This document shows positions 18,072 to 26,044 of a DNA stretch of 64,000 nucleotides, one piece after another; position 1 is the first letter of the stretch, and the number at the start of each line of letters is the position of its first letter. The position numbers and the translations under genes are program-made. The stretch covers positions 9,713,547 to 9,777,546 of the forward strand of contig NZ_KK037166.1 in assembly GCF_000568255.1 (NCBI RefSeq), read 5' to 3'. This DNA is from Kutzneria sp. 744. GTDB lineage: Bacteria > Actinomycetota > Actinomycetes > Mycobacteriales > Pseudonocardiaceae. A model generated the notes under the pieces. It saw only the letters and a list, made by a program, of their open reading frames with translations. It had not been told where the DNA came from and did not search any database.

Positions 18072-18128
18072 GGTATCTGTATATCTGTCAACGGTAGGAT
18101 TGACATGTATATCGATACCTGTACCGTT
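18072..18128. promoter_or_regulatory. divergent promoter with 20-bp inverted repeat operator
   Basis: GGTATCTGTATATCTGTCAA (18072-18091) and TTGACATGTATATCGATACC (18100-18119) are inverted copies with 17 of 20 positions matching, 8 nt apart. The right arm contains a -35 box TTGACA (18100-18105), followed after 16 nt by TACCGT (18122-18127), a good sigma-70-type promoter for the dioxygenase gene at 18167. A repressor on this site would block that promoter and probably the decarboxylase/transporter operon on the other side. Candidate regulators in the window are the IclR and PadR proteins. Confidence 0.65.
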
Positions 18129-18166
18129 GTGAGCGTTGGGTTGCCGTCTGACAGCGAGGTGGGGCA

Positions 18167-19054
18167 GTGATCGCCATCCAGGACATCGCCTACGTCCGCT
18201 CCGGCACCGCGGACCTGGAGACCGCCATCGGCTTCGCCGTCGACGTGGTGGGCCTCGAACTGGTCGAGCGGACCGCGGAGCGGGCCTATCTGCGGGCCGA
18301 CAACCGGCATCACTGTCTGTCCTTTGTGGCCGGTGAGGCCGGTGTCATCTCCTCGGCCTTCACACTCGCCGACGAGGACCGGCTCGCCGACGCCGAGTCC
18401 GAGCTCGAGGCGGCCGGGCTCACCGTCAGCCGTGGCGACAAGGCGGCCGCCGCCGACCGGCACGTGCGGGAGTTCATCGCCTTCGAGGACCCGTTCGGCA
18501 ACGTCGTCGACCTCGTGGTGGACCAGAAGGAGGTGCCCACGCCGGTCAACTTCGCCCGCGCCGCCGGCATCACCGAGTTCGGCCACCTCTGCCTCGACGC
18601 CCCCGACGTCCGGGCCGCGCACAAGTTCTGGACCAAGCACTTCACCCTGAAGGTGTCCGACTGGATCGGTGACGCCGCGTGCCTGATGCGCTTCGATCCC
18701 GTGCACCACAAGATGGCCGTGTTCCAGGGCGCCGGGCCGGGCCTGTGCCACATGAACTTCCAGGTCGAGTCCATCGACGACGTCATGCGCAGCTGGCACT
18801 TCCTGCAGGACAACGGGATCGAGATCGAGCAGGGCCCCGGCCGGCACCCCCAGTCCGGCGCCGTCTTCCTGTACTTCAAGGGGCCCGAGGGCCTGACGTA
18901 CGAGTACTCCTACGGCGTTCGGCGGATCGAGGACGACGACGCCTGGCGGGTTCGGTACTTCGACCCGTCCGAGCCCGACGCCATCGACATGTGGCGCGGG
19001 CCGACCAACCGCTGCGCCTCCCAGCCGCAGCTGCCCGGCCTGACCACCCGCTGA
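18167..19054 (+). CDS. extradiol ring-cleavage dioxygenase (catechol 2,3-dioxygenase type)
   Basis: 295 aa from GTG 18167, two-domain vicinal oxygen chelate protein. The second domain carries the iron ligands: His in FGHLCLDAPDV, His in GLCHMNFQVES and Glu in LTYEYSYGVRR. It should open a catecholic ring next to the hydroxyls, using Fe(II) and O2. The carboxylated-substrate transporter and CmtD/PhtC-like decarboxylase alongside suggest a dihydroxybenzoate or related acid rather than plain catechol, but the substrate cannot be read from sequence. Transcribed alone from the promoter in the 18072-18128 repeat and ended by the hairpin at 19123. Confidence 0.85.
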   Translation: MIAIQDIAYVRSGTADLETAIGFAVDVVGLELVERTAERAYLRADNRHHCLSFVAGEAGVISSAFTLADEDRLADAESELEAAGLTVSRGDKAAAADRHVREFIAFEDPFGNVVDLVVDQKEVPTPVNFARAAGITEFGHLCLDAPDVRAAHKFWTKHFTLKVSDWIGDAACLMRFDPVHHKMAVFQGAGPGLCHMNFQVESIDDVMRSWHFLQDNGIEIEQGPGRHPQSGAVFLYFKGPEGLTYEYSYGVRRIEDDDAWRVRYFDPSEPDAIDMWRGPTNRCASQPQLPGLTTR

Positions 19055-19122
19055 TGCCTGTCGTGCGCATCACCGCCGCCGGCCGGACGCCGGCCGAGCG
19101 AGGCCGGTGACGGCATGCCGAA

Positions 19123-19150
19123 CGGCCCGGCGGACGAATCCGCCGGGCCG
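19123..19150. terminator. bidirectional hairpin between dioxygenase and alginate lyase
   Basis: CGGCCCGGCGGA (19123-19134), loop CGAA, TCCGCCGGGCCG (19139-19150): a perfect 12-bp stem between two convergent genes, 69 bp after one stop and 13 bp after the other. Confidence 0.8.
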
Positions 19151-19162
19151 AACAGGGACAAC

Positions 19163-19939
19163 TCAGCTGTGCGAGACCGTCAGAGCGTAGAAATGCACGG
19201 TCGCGCCGTTGGTGGAGCTGCTGCTGGCGCTCTGGTTGTAGTCGCCGGCCTTGAAGTACTGCGGATAGCCCTTCCAGCCCGACGGAATGCCGAAGGAATG
19301 GTTGCTGCCGTTGATCGCGACGTTGATGGTGTTGCCGCCGGTGACGCTGATGACGTAGCTGAACTGCGTGTTCAGCGAGACGTGGCCGACGGTGTGCGCG
19401 GTCTGGCCGCCGCCGGGGCCGTTCTCGATGCCGGCGATGATGTCGCCGTTGCTGTGGTAGTAGAGTTCGATCAGCGGTTTGGTGGTGCCGCTGCCCTCGC
19501 TGGCGTGAATCTGCCCGACGCAGACACTGGACGGCACCTTGGTCACCTTGACCGTGGCGCTGAGCTTGTGCGTGCCGGGCAGGCCCCAGCTGGCCGCGGA
19601 CCCGCTCGAATTCATTTCACGCAGCTCAGAACGGGAGAAGTTGGAGTTGGGCGTGTGCACGCCGTTCTCCGGGTCCCAGAACGTCATGGAACCGTCGGTC
19701 TTGTCCGTGTAGAAGTACTTGTCGGTGTAGCCGCTCGCGCCTTTCAGCCGGCTGGGGCTGATCGTCGTCGGCGAACCGGGGGAGCCGACCGGCTCCTGGA
19801 GGGACCACACCGACAAATTGAAGTTTCCACCCGGCGCGACCCCGGTGTTCAGGGCGGGGGCGGCCATGGCGGATTGGCCGGCGAACAGCGTGCCGGCCGC
19901 GGCGAGGGTCAGGGCGCTCGCCGTGAGCTTCTTGTTCAA
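19163..19939 (-). CDS. secreted alginate lyase, polysaccharide lyase family 7
   Basis: 258 aa with a signal peptide (about residues 1-26, ending SAMA). The three PL7 hallmark motifs are present in order: RSELREM (substrate-binding strand), VGQIHASEG (QIH type, usual for polyguluronate-active enzymes) and YPQYFKAGDYNQS. The catalytic His and Tyr are therefore in place. It should cut alginate or a related uronate polymer by beta-elimination outside the cell. It is monocistronic, with a 230-bp upstream region that contains no other gene. Presence of an alginate-type lyase suggests use of brown algal or bacterial uronate polymers. Confidence 0.9.
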   Translation of the reverse strand: MNKKLTASALTLAAAGTLFAGQSAMAAPALNTGVAPGGNFNLSVWSLQEPVGSPGSPTTISPSRLKGASGYTDKYFYTDKTDGSMTFWDPENGVHTPNSNFSRSELREMNSSGSAASWGLPGTHKLSATVKVTKVPSSVCVGQIHASEGSGTTKPLIELYYHSNGDIIAGIENGPGGGQTAHTVGHVSLNTQFSYVISVTGGNTINVAINGSNHSFGIPSGWKGYPQYFKAGDYNQSASSSSTNGATVHFYALTVSHS

Positions 19940-20172
19940 TTTTTACTCCTCGCAGGGACGTGTGGCGGCGTCAGGGAACCGAGGGATCAGGCAGGATCCC
20001 GGGGTTGTCGAGCCGCCCCGTCACAGCGAGAAACGCTGGCAGGGATTGTGTGCATGGGTTTTAATCTCCTCCGGTTTGGCGGCGGTGCCATACCGACTTC
20101 GAGAAGAGCAGGGGCCATCAGTTTGGGATACCCACGCTTGCCCCGTCAATACCTTTCGGGCAGGTGAATTGT

Positions 20173-20754
20173 TCAGGTCCGTGAACCGTTGAGCAGGGCC
20201 AACAGTTTTTCCACATCGTGGATGATCTGGTCGCGGGGGGTGCGTGCCCGGACCTGCACCCGGACTCCGACCCAGGCGTTGAAGGCGACGGCGGTGGCGG
20301 TTTCGGCATCGATCCGGTCGGTGACGGAACCGTCCCGCTGACCCTGGCGGATCATCCCCGCCAGCGTCTCGCGCGCCACCGCCGAGTGCTGCGCGAGTCG
20401 CTCGGCGACGGCGTCGTCCGAAGGCCCCAATTCGGTCGAGCTGTTCACGAACAGGCAGCCGCGGAAGTCGTCGGCCGGCGATTCGAGCAGGAGCGAGAAC
20501 AGGGAGCGGATCGCCGAGAGGCCGTCCGCCGCGGCCTTCTCGCGGAACCCGTCCTCTGCCAGCGTGAGGTAGCGGTCGAGCGCGCGAAGGTAGAGCGAAT
20601 GCTTGTCCCCGAAGGTGTCGTACATGCTGCGCCGGCCGACCCCGGTGTGCTCGACCAGATCCTGCACCGAGGTCGCCTCGTAGCCGCGCCGCCAGAACAG
20701 GTCCATCGCGTCGGCGACGGCCGTGTCCGGATCGAATTCCTTGTGCCGAACCAT
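20173..20754 (-). CDS. TetR-family regulator (intact copy)
   Basis: 193 aa. The TetR DNA-binding region is MVRHKEFDPDTAVADAMDLF, WRRGYEATSVQDLVEHTGVG, RRSMYDTFGDKHSLYLRALD. The ligand domain contains FRGCLFVNSSTELGP, typical of the AcrR/YxaF-like group that controls a neighbouring dehydrogenase. It lies downstream of the SDR gene and of a chimeric copy of itself on the same strand. Its first 108 codons are identical in DNA to those of the chimera, because of a tandem duplication. It is the only copy with a complete ligand-binding domain. Confidence 0.9.
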   Translation of the reverse strand: MVRHKEFDPDTAVADAMDLFWRRGYEATSVQDLVEHTGVGRRSMYDTFGDKHSLYLRALDRYLTLAEDGFREKAAADGLSAIRSLFSLLLESPADDFRGCLFVNSSTELGPSDDAVAERLAQHSAVARETLAGMIRQGQRDGSVTDRIDAETATAVAFNAWVGVRVQVRARTPRDQIIHDVEKLLALLNGSRT

Positions 20755-20919
20755 GGGGACAAACCTCTCACACGAACTACAGTGCGGCGCTCAGGCCGGC
20801 CTTCACGTTCCGGGTGAGCTCGTCGAAGAGCACCTCCGCGTCCCCGTTGGCGACGGCGTCGAGGGTCACCTTGGCGACCTCGGCCGGGTCGGACTTGCTG
20901 CCGTCGACGTGCGCCGCCA
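20433..20919. repeat. 487-bp perfect direct repeat, copy 1
   Basis: 20433-20919 and 20944-21430 appear identical base for base, with an offset of 511 bp. The unit holds the 3' 50 codons of the SDR gene, the intergenic region and the first 108 codons of the TetR gene. Between the two copies lie 24 bases (20920-20943) found in neither. Confidence 0.9.
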
Positions 20920-21265
20920 AAAGTGCGAATAGAAACCGCATTCCGGTCGAGCTGTTCACGAACAGGCAGCCGCGGAAGTCGTCGGCCGGCGATTCGAGCA
21001 GGAGCGAGAACAGGGAGCGGATCGCCGAGAGGCCGTCCGCCGCGGCCTTCTCGCGGAACCCGTCCTCTGCCAGCGTGAGGTAGCGGTCGAGCGCGCGAAG
21101 GTAGAGCGAATGCTTGTCCCCGAAGGTGTCGTACATGCTGCGCCGGCCGACCCCGGTGTGCTCGACCAGATCCTGCACCGAGGTCGCCTCGTAGCCGCGC
21201 CGCCAGAACAGGTCCATCGCGTCGGCGACGGCCGTGTCCGGATCGAATTCCTTGTGCCGAACCAT
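20777..21265 (-). CDS. chimeric TetR DNA-binding domain fused to SDR C-terminus
   Basis: 162 aa. Residues 1 to about 108 are identical to the intact TetR (whole helix-turn-helix and the first helices of the ligand domain, up to LFVNSST). About 8 residues (GMRFLFAL) come from the 24-bp filler. The last 50 or so (AHVDGSKSDPAEVAKVTLDA...LTRNVKAGLSAAL) are identical to the end of the SDR protein. The fusion is in frame and keeps the TetR start and upstream region, so it can be expressed from the SDR operon. If stable it would bind the same operator without the effector pocket and dimer interface. It may be a constitutive or poisoned repressor, or simply unstable. Confidence 0.8.
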   Translation of the reverse strand: MVRHKEFDPDTAVADAMDLFWRRGYEATSVQDLVEHTGVGRRSMYDTFGDKHSLYLRALDRYLTLAEDGFREKAAADGLSAIRSLFSLLLESPADDFRGCLFVNSSTGMRFLFALLAAHVDGSKSDPAEVAKVTLDAVANGDAEVLFDELTRNVKAGLSAAL

Positions 21266-21430
21266 GGGGACAAACCTCTCACACGAACTACAGTGCGGCG
21301 CTCAGGCCGGCCTTCACGTTCCGGGTGAGCTCGTCGAAGAGCACCTCCGCGTCCCCGTTGGCGACGGCGTCGAGGGTCACCTTGGCGACCTCGGCCGGGT
21401 CGGACTTGCTGCCGTCGACGTGCGCCGCCA
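20944..21430. repeat. 487-bp perfect direct repeat, copy 2
   Basis: Second copy of the repeat described at 20433-20919. This copy's left part is the 5' TetR segment of the chimera and its right part is the 3' end of the intact SDR gene. Confidence 0.9.
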
Positions 21431-21962
21431 TGTCGGTGTCCATGTAGCCGACGTGCAGGCCGGTCACGGTGATGCCCTTGGGCGCCAGCGTCTGGCGCAC
21501 CGCGTTGGTCATCGCCCACTCGGCCGCCTTGGCCACCGAGTACGAGCCGACGCCGGGGAAGTGGGCCCAGGACAGGACCGAGGCCACGTTCAGCACGGCG
21601 CCGCCGCCGTTGGCCTCGATCACCGGCGCGAAGGCGCGGATGGCGGCCAGTGAACCGATGTAGTGCACCTCGAGCTGCTCGCGGATCTCGTCGAGGGTGG
21701 TGGTCAGCAGGTCGCCGCCGCCGTCCTTGCCGGCGTTGTTGATCAGGAGGGTGGCGTCGGTGGCGACCTTGGCGGCGGCCTCGATGCTGCTGTGGTCGGT
21801 GACGTCGAGGCGCAGCGGGGTGACGCCCTCGATGTCCATGGTCTCGGGGCGTCGTGCGGTGGCGTACACCTTCGCGCCACGGGCGACGAGCTCTTCGGCG
21901 AACTTGCGGCCCAGGCCGCGGTTCGCACCGGTCACTACGGCAACAGTCTTGGTGAAGTCCAT
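21288..21962 (-). CDS. short-chain dehydrogenase/reductase (SDR)
   Basis: 224 aa from ATG 21962. Classical SDR layout: TVAVVTGANRGLGRKFAEEL (TGxxxGxG NAD(P) site), LINNAGKDGG (NNAG), the catalytic Ser in VLNVASVLSW, YSVAKAAEW (YxxxK) and VGYMDTDM. Substrate unknown. It is the first gene of a minus-strand set with the TetR chimera (22 bp downstream) and the intact TetR, an arrangement where the TetR usually represses the SDR. Its last 50 codons are duplicated downstream. Confidence 0.85.
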   Translation of the reverse strand: MDFTKTVAVVTGANRGLGRKFAEELVARGAKVYATARRPETMDIEGVTPLRLDVTDHSSIEAAAKVATDATLLINNAGKDGGGDLLTTTLDEIREQLEVHYIGSLAAIRAFAPVIEANGGGAVLNVASVLSWAHFPGVGSYSVAKAAEWAMTNAVRQTLAPKGITVTGLHVGYMDTDMAAHVDGSKSDPAEVAKVTLDAVANGDAEVLFDELTRNVKAGLSAAL

Positions 21963-22144
21963 GTCGACGACGATAGTCTGTTGAGAACGAACGGTGCAAT
22001 AAGAACCTCGGTGACCGCGGCCACATGACCTTCGGGGTCGCTGCGGCCGAGCTGAGATGTGGACCGCGTTCGGCCCGTCTGACACGCCGACACAACATGT
22101 GGGTTCTTGCGACTGATCGTCGTCCATGTATTGTGCTCACCGAG

Positions 22145-22325
22145 CTGGTTCGGCCGTCCCGCCAGGGCGGTCGTCGTAAGAGGGAACCCGGTGTGAATCC
22201 GGGACTGCCCCGCAGCGGTGAACGGGAACGACCGCCGTCACGAAGCACTGGACGCAGAGGTCCGGGAAGCGACGGCCAGTAGGTGCCGACCAGGCATGCC
22301 CGTGAGTCCGAAGACCTGCCCGCTC
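22145..22325 (+). promoter_or_regulatory. cobalamin (B12) riboswitch
   Basis: Typical conserved blocks are in order: AAGAGGGAACCCGGTGTGAA then TCCGGGACTGCCCCGCAGCGG (core), the long variable stems, GACGGCCAGTAGGTGCC, and the B12 box GAGTCCGAAGACCTGCC at about 22304-22320. It precedes nrdAB. In streptomycetes, a B12 riboswitch turns off the class Ia reductase when cobalamin is available for a class II enzyme; the same logic is inferred here. Confidence 0.92.
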
Positions 22326-22379
22326 GCCCGTTCCGCACCGTGGACGGGCTCGTGTCCAGGCCCCGAGGGAGGGCGTGGG

Positions 22380-22442
22380 GACTCCTCGCGGCCGCGTGCC
22401 GCCTGTGTCCTCGCGCCCAGGGCCCACAGCGTGCGAGGAGTC
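22380..22442 (+). promoter_or_regulatory. expression platform: helix covering the nrdA ribosome-binding site
   Basis: GACTCCTCGC (22380-22389) is the exact reverse complement of GCGAGGAGTC (22433-22442), which contains the nrdA Shine-Dalgarno GAGGAG 8 nt before GTG 22449. The 10-bp helix would hide the ribosome-binding site. The riboswitch therefore probably works on translation initiation rather than by a terminator. Confidence 0.7.
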
Positions 22443-22448
22443 AAGGCC

Positions 22449-24809
22449 GTGAAGACAGTCGTGCGGGTCGACGCCGACCCCCACCCGACGATGCGGGTGC
22501 GCAAACGCAGCGGCGCGTTCGAGACCGTCGACGTGAACAAGATCGTGAAAGCGGTGGGCCGCAACGCGGTCGGCCTGTCCGAGGTTGATCCGCTGCGGGT
22601 CGCCACCAAGACGATCAACGGCCTGTACGACGGCGCGACCACCGAGGAGCTGGACCGGCTGTCCATCCAGACCGCCGCGGAGCTGGTCTCGGAGGAGCCG
22701 GAGTACTCCCGGCTGGCCGCGCAGCTGCTCGCCGCGTACATCGACAAGGAGGTCCGCGGCCAGGGCATCCACTCGTTCAGCCAGAGCATCGCGCTGGGCC
22801 ACCGCGAGGGCCTGATCGGCGACGAGACGGCCAAGTTCGTGGCCACGCACGCTCGCAAGCTGGACGACGCGATCGACGCCGACAACGACCGCCGCTTCGA
22901 GTACTTCGGCCTGCGCACGGTGTACGACCGCTACCTGTTGCGCCACCCCAATTCCCGGGCGGTGCTGGAGCGCCCGCAGTACTGGCTGCTGCGCGTGGCC
23001 TGCGGCCTGTCGCACACCGCGGCCGAGGCGATCCGCTTCTACCGCCTGATGTCCTCGCTGGCGTACCTGCCGAGCTCGCCGACGCTGTTCAACTCGGGCA
23101 CCCGGCACACCCAGATGTCCTCGTGCTACCTGCTGGACTCGCCCCGCGACGAGCTCGAGTCGATCTACGAGCGGTACGCACAGGTGGCGCAGCTGTCCAA
23201 GTTCGCCGGCGGCATCGGCGTGCAGTGGTCCCGGGTCCGCTCTCGCGGCGCCCTGATCCGCGGCACCAACGGCCACTCCAACGGGATCGTGCCGTGGCTG
23301 CGCACGCTGGACGCCTCGGTGGCGGCGGTCAACCAGGGCGGCCGGCGCAAGGGCGCGGCCTGCGTCTACCTGGAGACGTGGCACCCGGACATCGAGGAGT
23401 TCCTTGAGCTGCGCGACAACACGGGTGAGGACGCGCGCCGCACGCACAACCTGAACATCGCCAACTGGATCCCGGACGAGTTCATGCGCCGGGTCGAGGC
23501 CGACGCCGAGTGGTCGCTGTTCGACCCGGACGAGACGCCGGAGCTGCCGGACCTGTGGGGTGAGGACTTCGACCGCGCCTACCGGGCGGCCGAGGAGGCC
23601 GGCCGGGCCGTGCGCAAGGTCAAGGCCCGCGACCTGTACGCGAAGATGATGCGCACGCTGGCCCAGACCGGCAACGGCTGGATGACCTTCAAGGACACCA
23701 CCAACCGCACCTGCAACCAGACCGCCGAAGCCGGCAACGTGGTGCATCTTTCCAATCTCTGCACGGAGATCCTGGAGGTCACCAGCGACGCCGAGACCGC
23801 CGTGTGCAACCTCGGCTCGGTCAACCTGGGCGCGCACGTGGCCGGCGACGCCATGGACTGGACCAAGCTGCGGGAGACCGTCCGCACCGGGGTCACGTTC
23901 CTGGACCGCGTGATCGACATCAACTACTACCCGACCGAGCCGGCGGGCCGGTCCAACCCGCGCTGGCGGCCGGTCGGCCTGGGCGTGATGGGCCTGCAGG
24001 ACGTGTTCTTCAAGCTGCGCCTGGACTTCGACTCGCCCGAGGCTCGCGAGCTGTCGACCCGCGTCGCCGAGGAGATCTACCTCACGGCCCTGGAGACCTC
24101 GGCCGATCTGGCCGCCTCCGCCGGCGCGCACCCGGCGTACAACCAGACCCGTGCGGCGCAGGGCGATCTCCAGCCGGATCTGTGGGGCGTCACGCCGACG
24201 CAGACCGAGCGCTGGACCGCGTTGCGTGAGCGCGTGGCCGAGAGCGGCCTGCGCAACTCGCTGCTGATCGCGATCGCCCCGACGGCCACGATCGCCTCCA
24301 TCGCCGGCTGTTACGAGTGTATCGAGCCGCAGGTGTCCAACGTGTGCAAGCGGGAGACCCTGTCCGGGGAGTTCTTGCAGGTCAACACCTATCTCGTCGC
24401 CGAGCTCAAGCGGCACGGCCTGTGGACCGCCACCACCCGCGACCAGCTCAAGCGGGACGACGGCTCCGCGCAGGGCCTGGCCGGCCTGCCCGAGGCCAGC
24501 CGCTCGTTGTTCCGCACCGCCTGGGAGCTGCCGCAGCGGTCCCTGATCGACCTGGCCGCCGCGCGCGGCCCGTACATCGACCAGAGCCAGTCGCTGAACC
24601 TGTTCGTCGCCTCGCCGACGATCGGCAAGCTGTCCTCGATGTACCGCTACGCCTGGCAGACCGGGCTGAAGACCACGTACTACCTGCGGTCCCGCCCGGC
24701 GACGCGCATCCAGCAGGCCACCGTGCCGACCGCTGCCGCTTCCGTCGTCGAGGCGGACGTCATCGCCTGCTCCCTTGAGAACCCCGAGTCCTGTGAGGCC
24801 TGCCAGTGA
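22449..24809 (+). CDS. nrdA: ribonucleoside-diphosphate reductase class Ia, large (alpha) subunit
   Basis: 786 aa from GTG 22449. An N-terminal ATP-cone (RVRKRSGAFETVDVNKIVKA) binds the activity effector. The catalytic domain has Cys226 in QMSSCYLLD and Cys453 in AVCNLGSVNL (redox pair), the thiyl-radical Cys438 in SNLCTEIL, and PTATIASIAGCYECIEPQ. The C-terminal ESCEACQ gives the CxxC that shuttles electrons from thioredoxin. It reduces ribonucleotides to deoxyribonucleotides with NrdB. The start is set by the riboswitch-controlled ribosome-binding site. The next gene overlaps its stop by 4 bases. Confidence 0.95.
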   Translation: MKTVVRVDADPHPTMRVRKRSGAFETVDVNKIVKAVGRNAVGLSEVDPLRVATKTINGLYDGATTEELDRLSIQTAAELVSEEPEYSRLAAQLLAAYIDKEVRGQGIHSFSQSIALGHREGLIGDETAKFVATHARKLDDAIDADNDRRFEYFGLRTVYDRYLLRHPNSRAVLERPQYWLLRVACGLSHTAAEAIRFYRLMSSLAYLPSSPTLFNSGTRHTQMSSCYLLDSPRDELESIYERYAQVAQLSKFAGGIGVQWSRVRSRGALIRGTNGHSNGIVPWLRTLDASVAAVNQGGRRKGAACVYLETWHPDIEEFLELRDNTGEDARRTHNLNIANWIPDEFMRRVEADAEWSLFDPDETPELPDLWGEDFDRAYRAAEEAGRAVRKVKARDLYAKMMRTLAQTGNGWMTFKDTTNRTCNQTAEAGNVVHLSNLCTEILEVTSDAETAVCNLGSVNLGAHVAGDAMDWTKLRETVRTGVTFLDRVIDINYYPTEPAGRSNPRWRPVGLGVMGLQDVFFKLRLDFDSPEARELSTRVAEEIYLTALETSADLAASAGAHPAYNQTRAAQGDLQPDLWGVTPTQTERWTALRERVAESGLRNSLLIAIAPTATIASIAGCYECIEPQVSNVCKRETLSGEFLQVNTYLVAELKRHGLWTATTRDQLKRDDGSAQGLAGLPEASRSLFRTAWELPQRSLIDLAAARGPYIDQSQSLNLFVASPTIGKLSSMYRYAWQTGLKTTYYLRSRPATRIQQATVPTAAASVVEADVIACSLENPESCEACQ

Positions 24810-25849
24810 CCACGACAACTTCCACCGGGCTCGAGAACACCGCCCGCCAGCAGTCCTTGCTGGACCCGGGCATGGACCTCACGTTGCGGCCCATGCGTTA
24901 TCCCTTGTTCTACGAGCGTTTTCGTGACGCCATCAAGAACACGTGGACGGTCGAGGAGGTCGACCTGCACTCCGACCTCGCCGACCTCAAGAAGCTCACG
25001 CCGGCCGAGCAGCACCTGATCAACCGCCTGGTCGCGTTCTTCGCCACCGGCGACACCATCGTCGCCAACAACCTGGTGCTCAACCTGTACGAGCACGTCA
25101 ACGCCCCCGAGGCCCGGCTCTACCTGTCGCGCCAGCTGTTCGAGGAGGCCGTGCACGTCCAGTTCTACCTGACGCTGCTGGACACCTACATTCCCGACGA
25201 GAACGAGCGGGCCGAGGCGTTCGCGGCGGTGGAGAACATCCCGTCGATCCGGGACAAGGCCGAGTTCTGCTTCAAGTGGATCGACTCCGTCCAGCACCTG
25301 GACCAGTTGCGCAGCAAGGAGGATCGCCGCAGCTTCCTGCTCAACCTGATCTGCTTCGCCGCGTGCATCGAGGGTCTGTTCTTCTACGGCGCCTTCGCCT
25401 ACGTGTACTTCCTGCGCTCGCGGGGCCTGCTCAACGGCCTGGCGTCCGGCACCAACTGGGTGTTCCGCGACGAGTCCATGCACATGGCGTTCGCCTTCGA
25501 CGTGGTCGACACCGTGCGCCGCGAGGAGCCGGACCTGTTCGACGACAAGCTGGAGGCCGAGGTCAGGCAGATGCTGCGTGAGGCCGTCGACGCCGAGACG
25601 CGCTTCGCCGAGGACATGCTGGGGCAGGGTGTGGCCGGCATGTCGTTGGCGGACATGCGTTCCTACCTGGAGCACGTCGCCGACCGGCGGCTGGCCGTGC
25701 TGGGCATGGCGCCGGAGTTCAACGCCAAGAACCCGTTCGCGTTCATGGAGTTGCAGGACGTGCAGGAGCTGTCCAACTTCTTCGAACGCCGCGTGTCCGC
25801 CTACCAGGTGGCCGTGACCGGCACCGTGAGCTTCGACGAGGACTTCTAG
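24806..25849 (+). CDS. nrdB: ribonucleoside-diphosphate reductase class Ia, small (beta) subunit
   Basis: 347 aa. Di-iron ligands can be placed: Asp83 (ATGDTIVANN), Glu114 and His117 (FEEAVHVQFY), Glu189 (ACIEGLFFYG), and Glu223 and His226 (RDESMHMAF). Tyr121, four residues after His117, is in the position of the E. coli radical Tyr122, so this is a tyrosyl-radical class Ia enzyme and not the Phe-containing class Ic type. GTG 24806 overlaps the nrdA stop, so the pair is translationally coupled and shares the B12 riboswitch. No nrdR or nrdS-like gene is adjacent. Confidence 0.95.
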   Translation: MTTTTSTGLENTARQQSLLDPGMDLTLRPMRYPLFYERFRDAIKNTWTVEEVDLHSDLADLKKLTPAEQHLINRLVAFFATGDTIVANNLVLNLYEHVNAPEARLYLSRQLFEEAVHVQFYLTLLDTYIPDENERAEAFAAVENIPSIRDKAEFCFKWIDSVQHLDQLRSKEDRRSFLLNLICFAACIEGLFFYGAFAYVYFLRSRGLLNGLASGTNWVFRDESMHMAFAFDVVDTVRREEPDLFDDKLEAEVRQMLREAVDAETRFAEDMLGQGVAGMSLADMRSYLEHVADRRLAVLGMAPEFNAKNPFAFMELQDVQELSNFFERRVSAYQVAVTGTVSFDEDF

Positions 25850-25859
25850 ACAAGAGAGT

Positions 25860-26044
25860 GCTCGGCCCCGCCCCTGCTTCGCCCGGTTGGCGGATTTTCG
25901 CCCGCCGCCACCCGACACGCCCACCCACGCAAGCCGGATGCGGCGGGTGAAAATCCGGCAAGGGCGAGGCAGGGGTCACGAGGGGCCGAGCCCCGCGCGG
26001 GACGCGCGGCATCGAACACGGCAGGGGTCACGAGGGGCCGAGCC
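25860..26044. repeat. inverted and direct repeats after nrdAB
   Basis: GGCAGGGGTCACGAGGGGCC (with GAGCC following) occurs at 25968-25992 and 26020-26044, 52 bp apart. CTCGGCCCCGCCCCTGCTTC (25860-25882) is an inverted near-copy of it, and GGCGGATTTTCGCCCGCC is mirrored by GGCGGGTGAAAATCCGGC inside. The large stem is a likely terminator for nrdAB, possibly a dispersed intergenic repeat. No gene was found between 25850 and 26164. Confidence 0.5.

Noticed and set aside
22137-24818. 893-codon open frame on the minus strand
   Set aside because: Lies opposite nrdA, whose catalytic residues are all conserved. Long antisense frames are expected at this GC content.
24806-25849. Class Ic small subunit lacking the radical tyrosine
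   Set aside because: Tyr121 is present four residues after the first ligand His, where class Ic enzymes have Phe.
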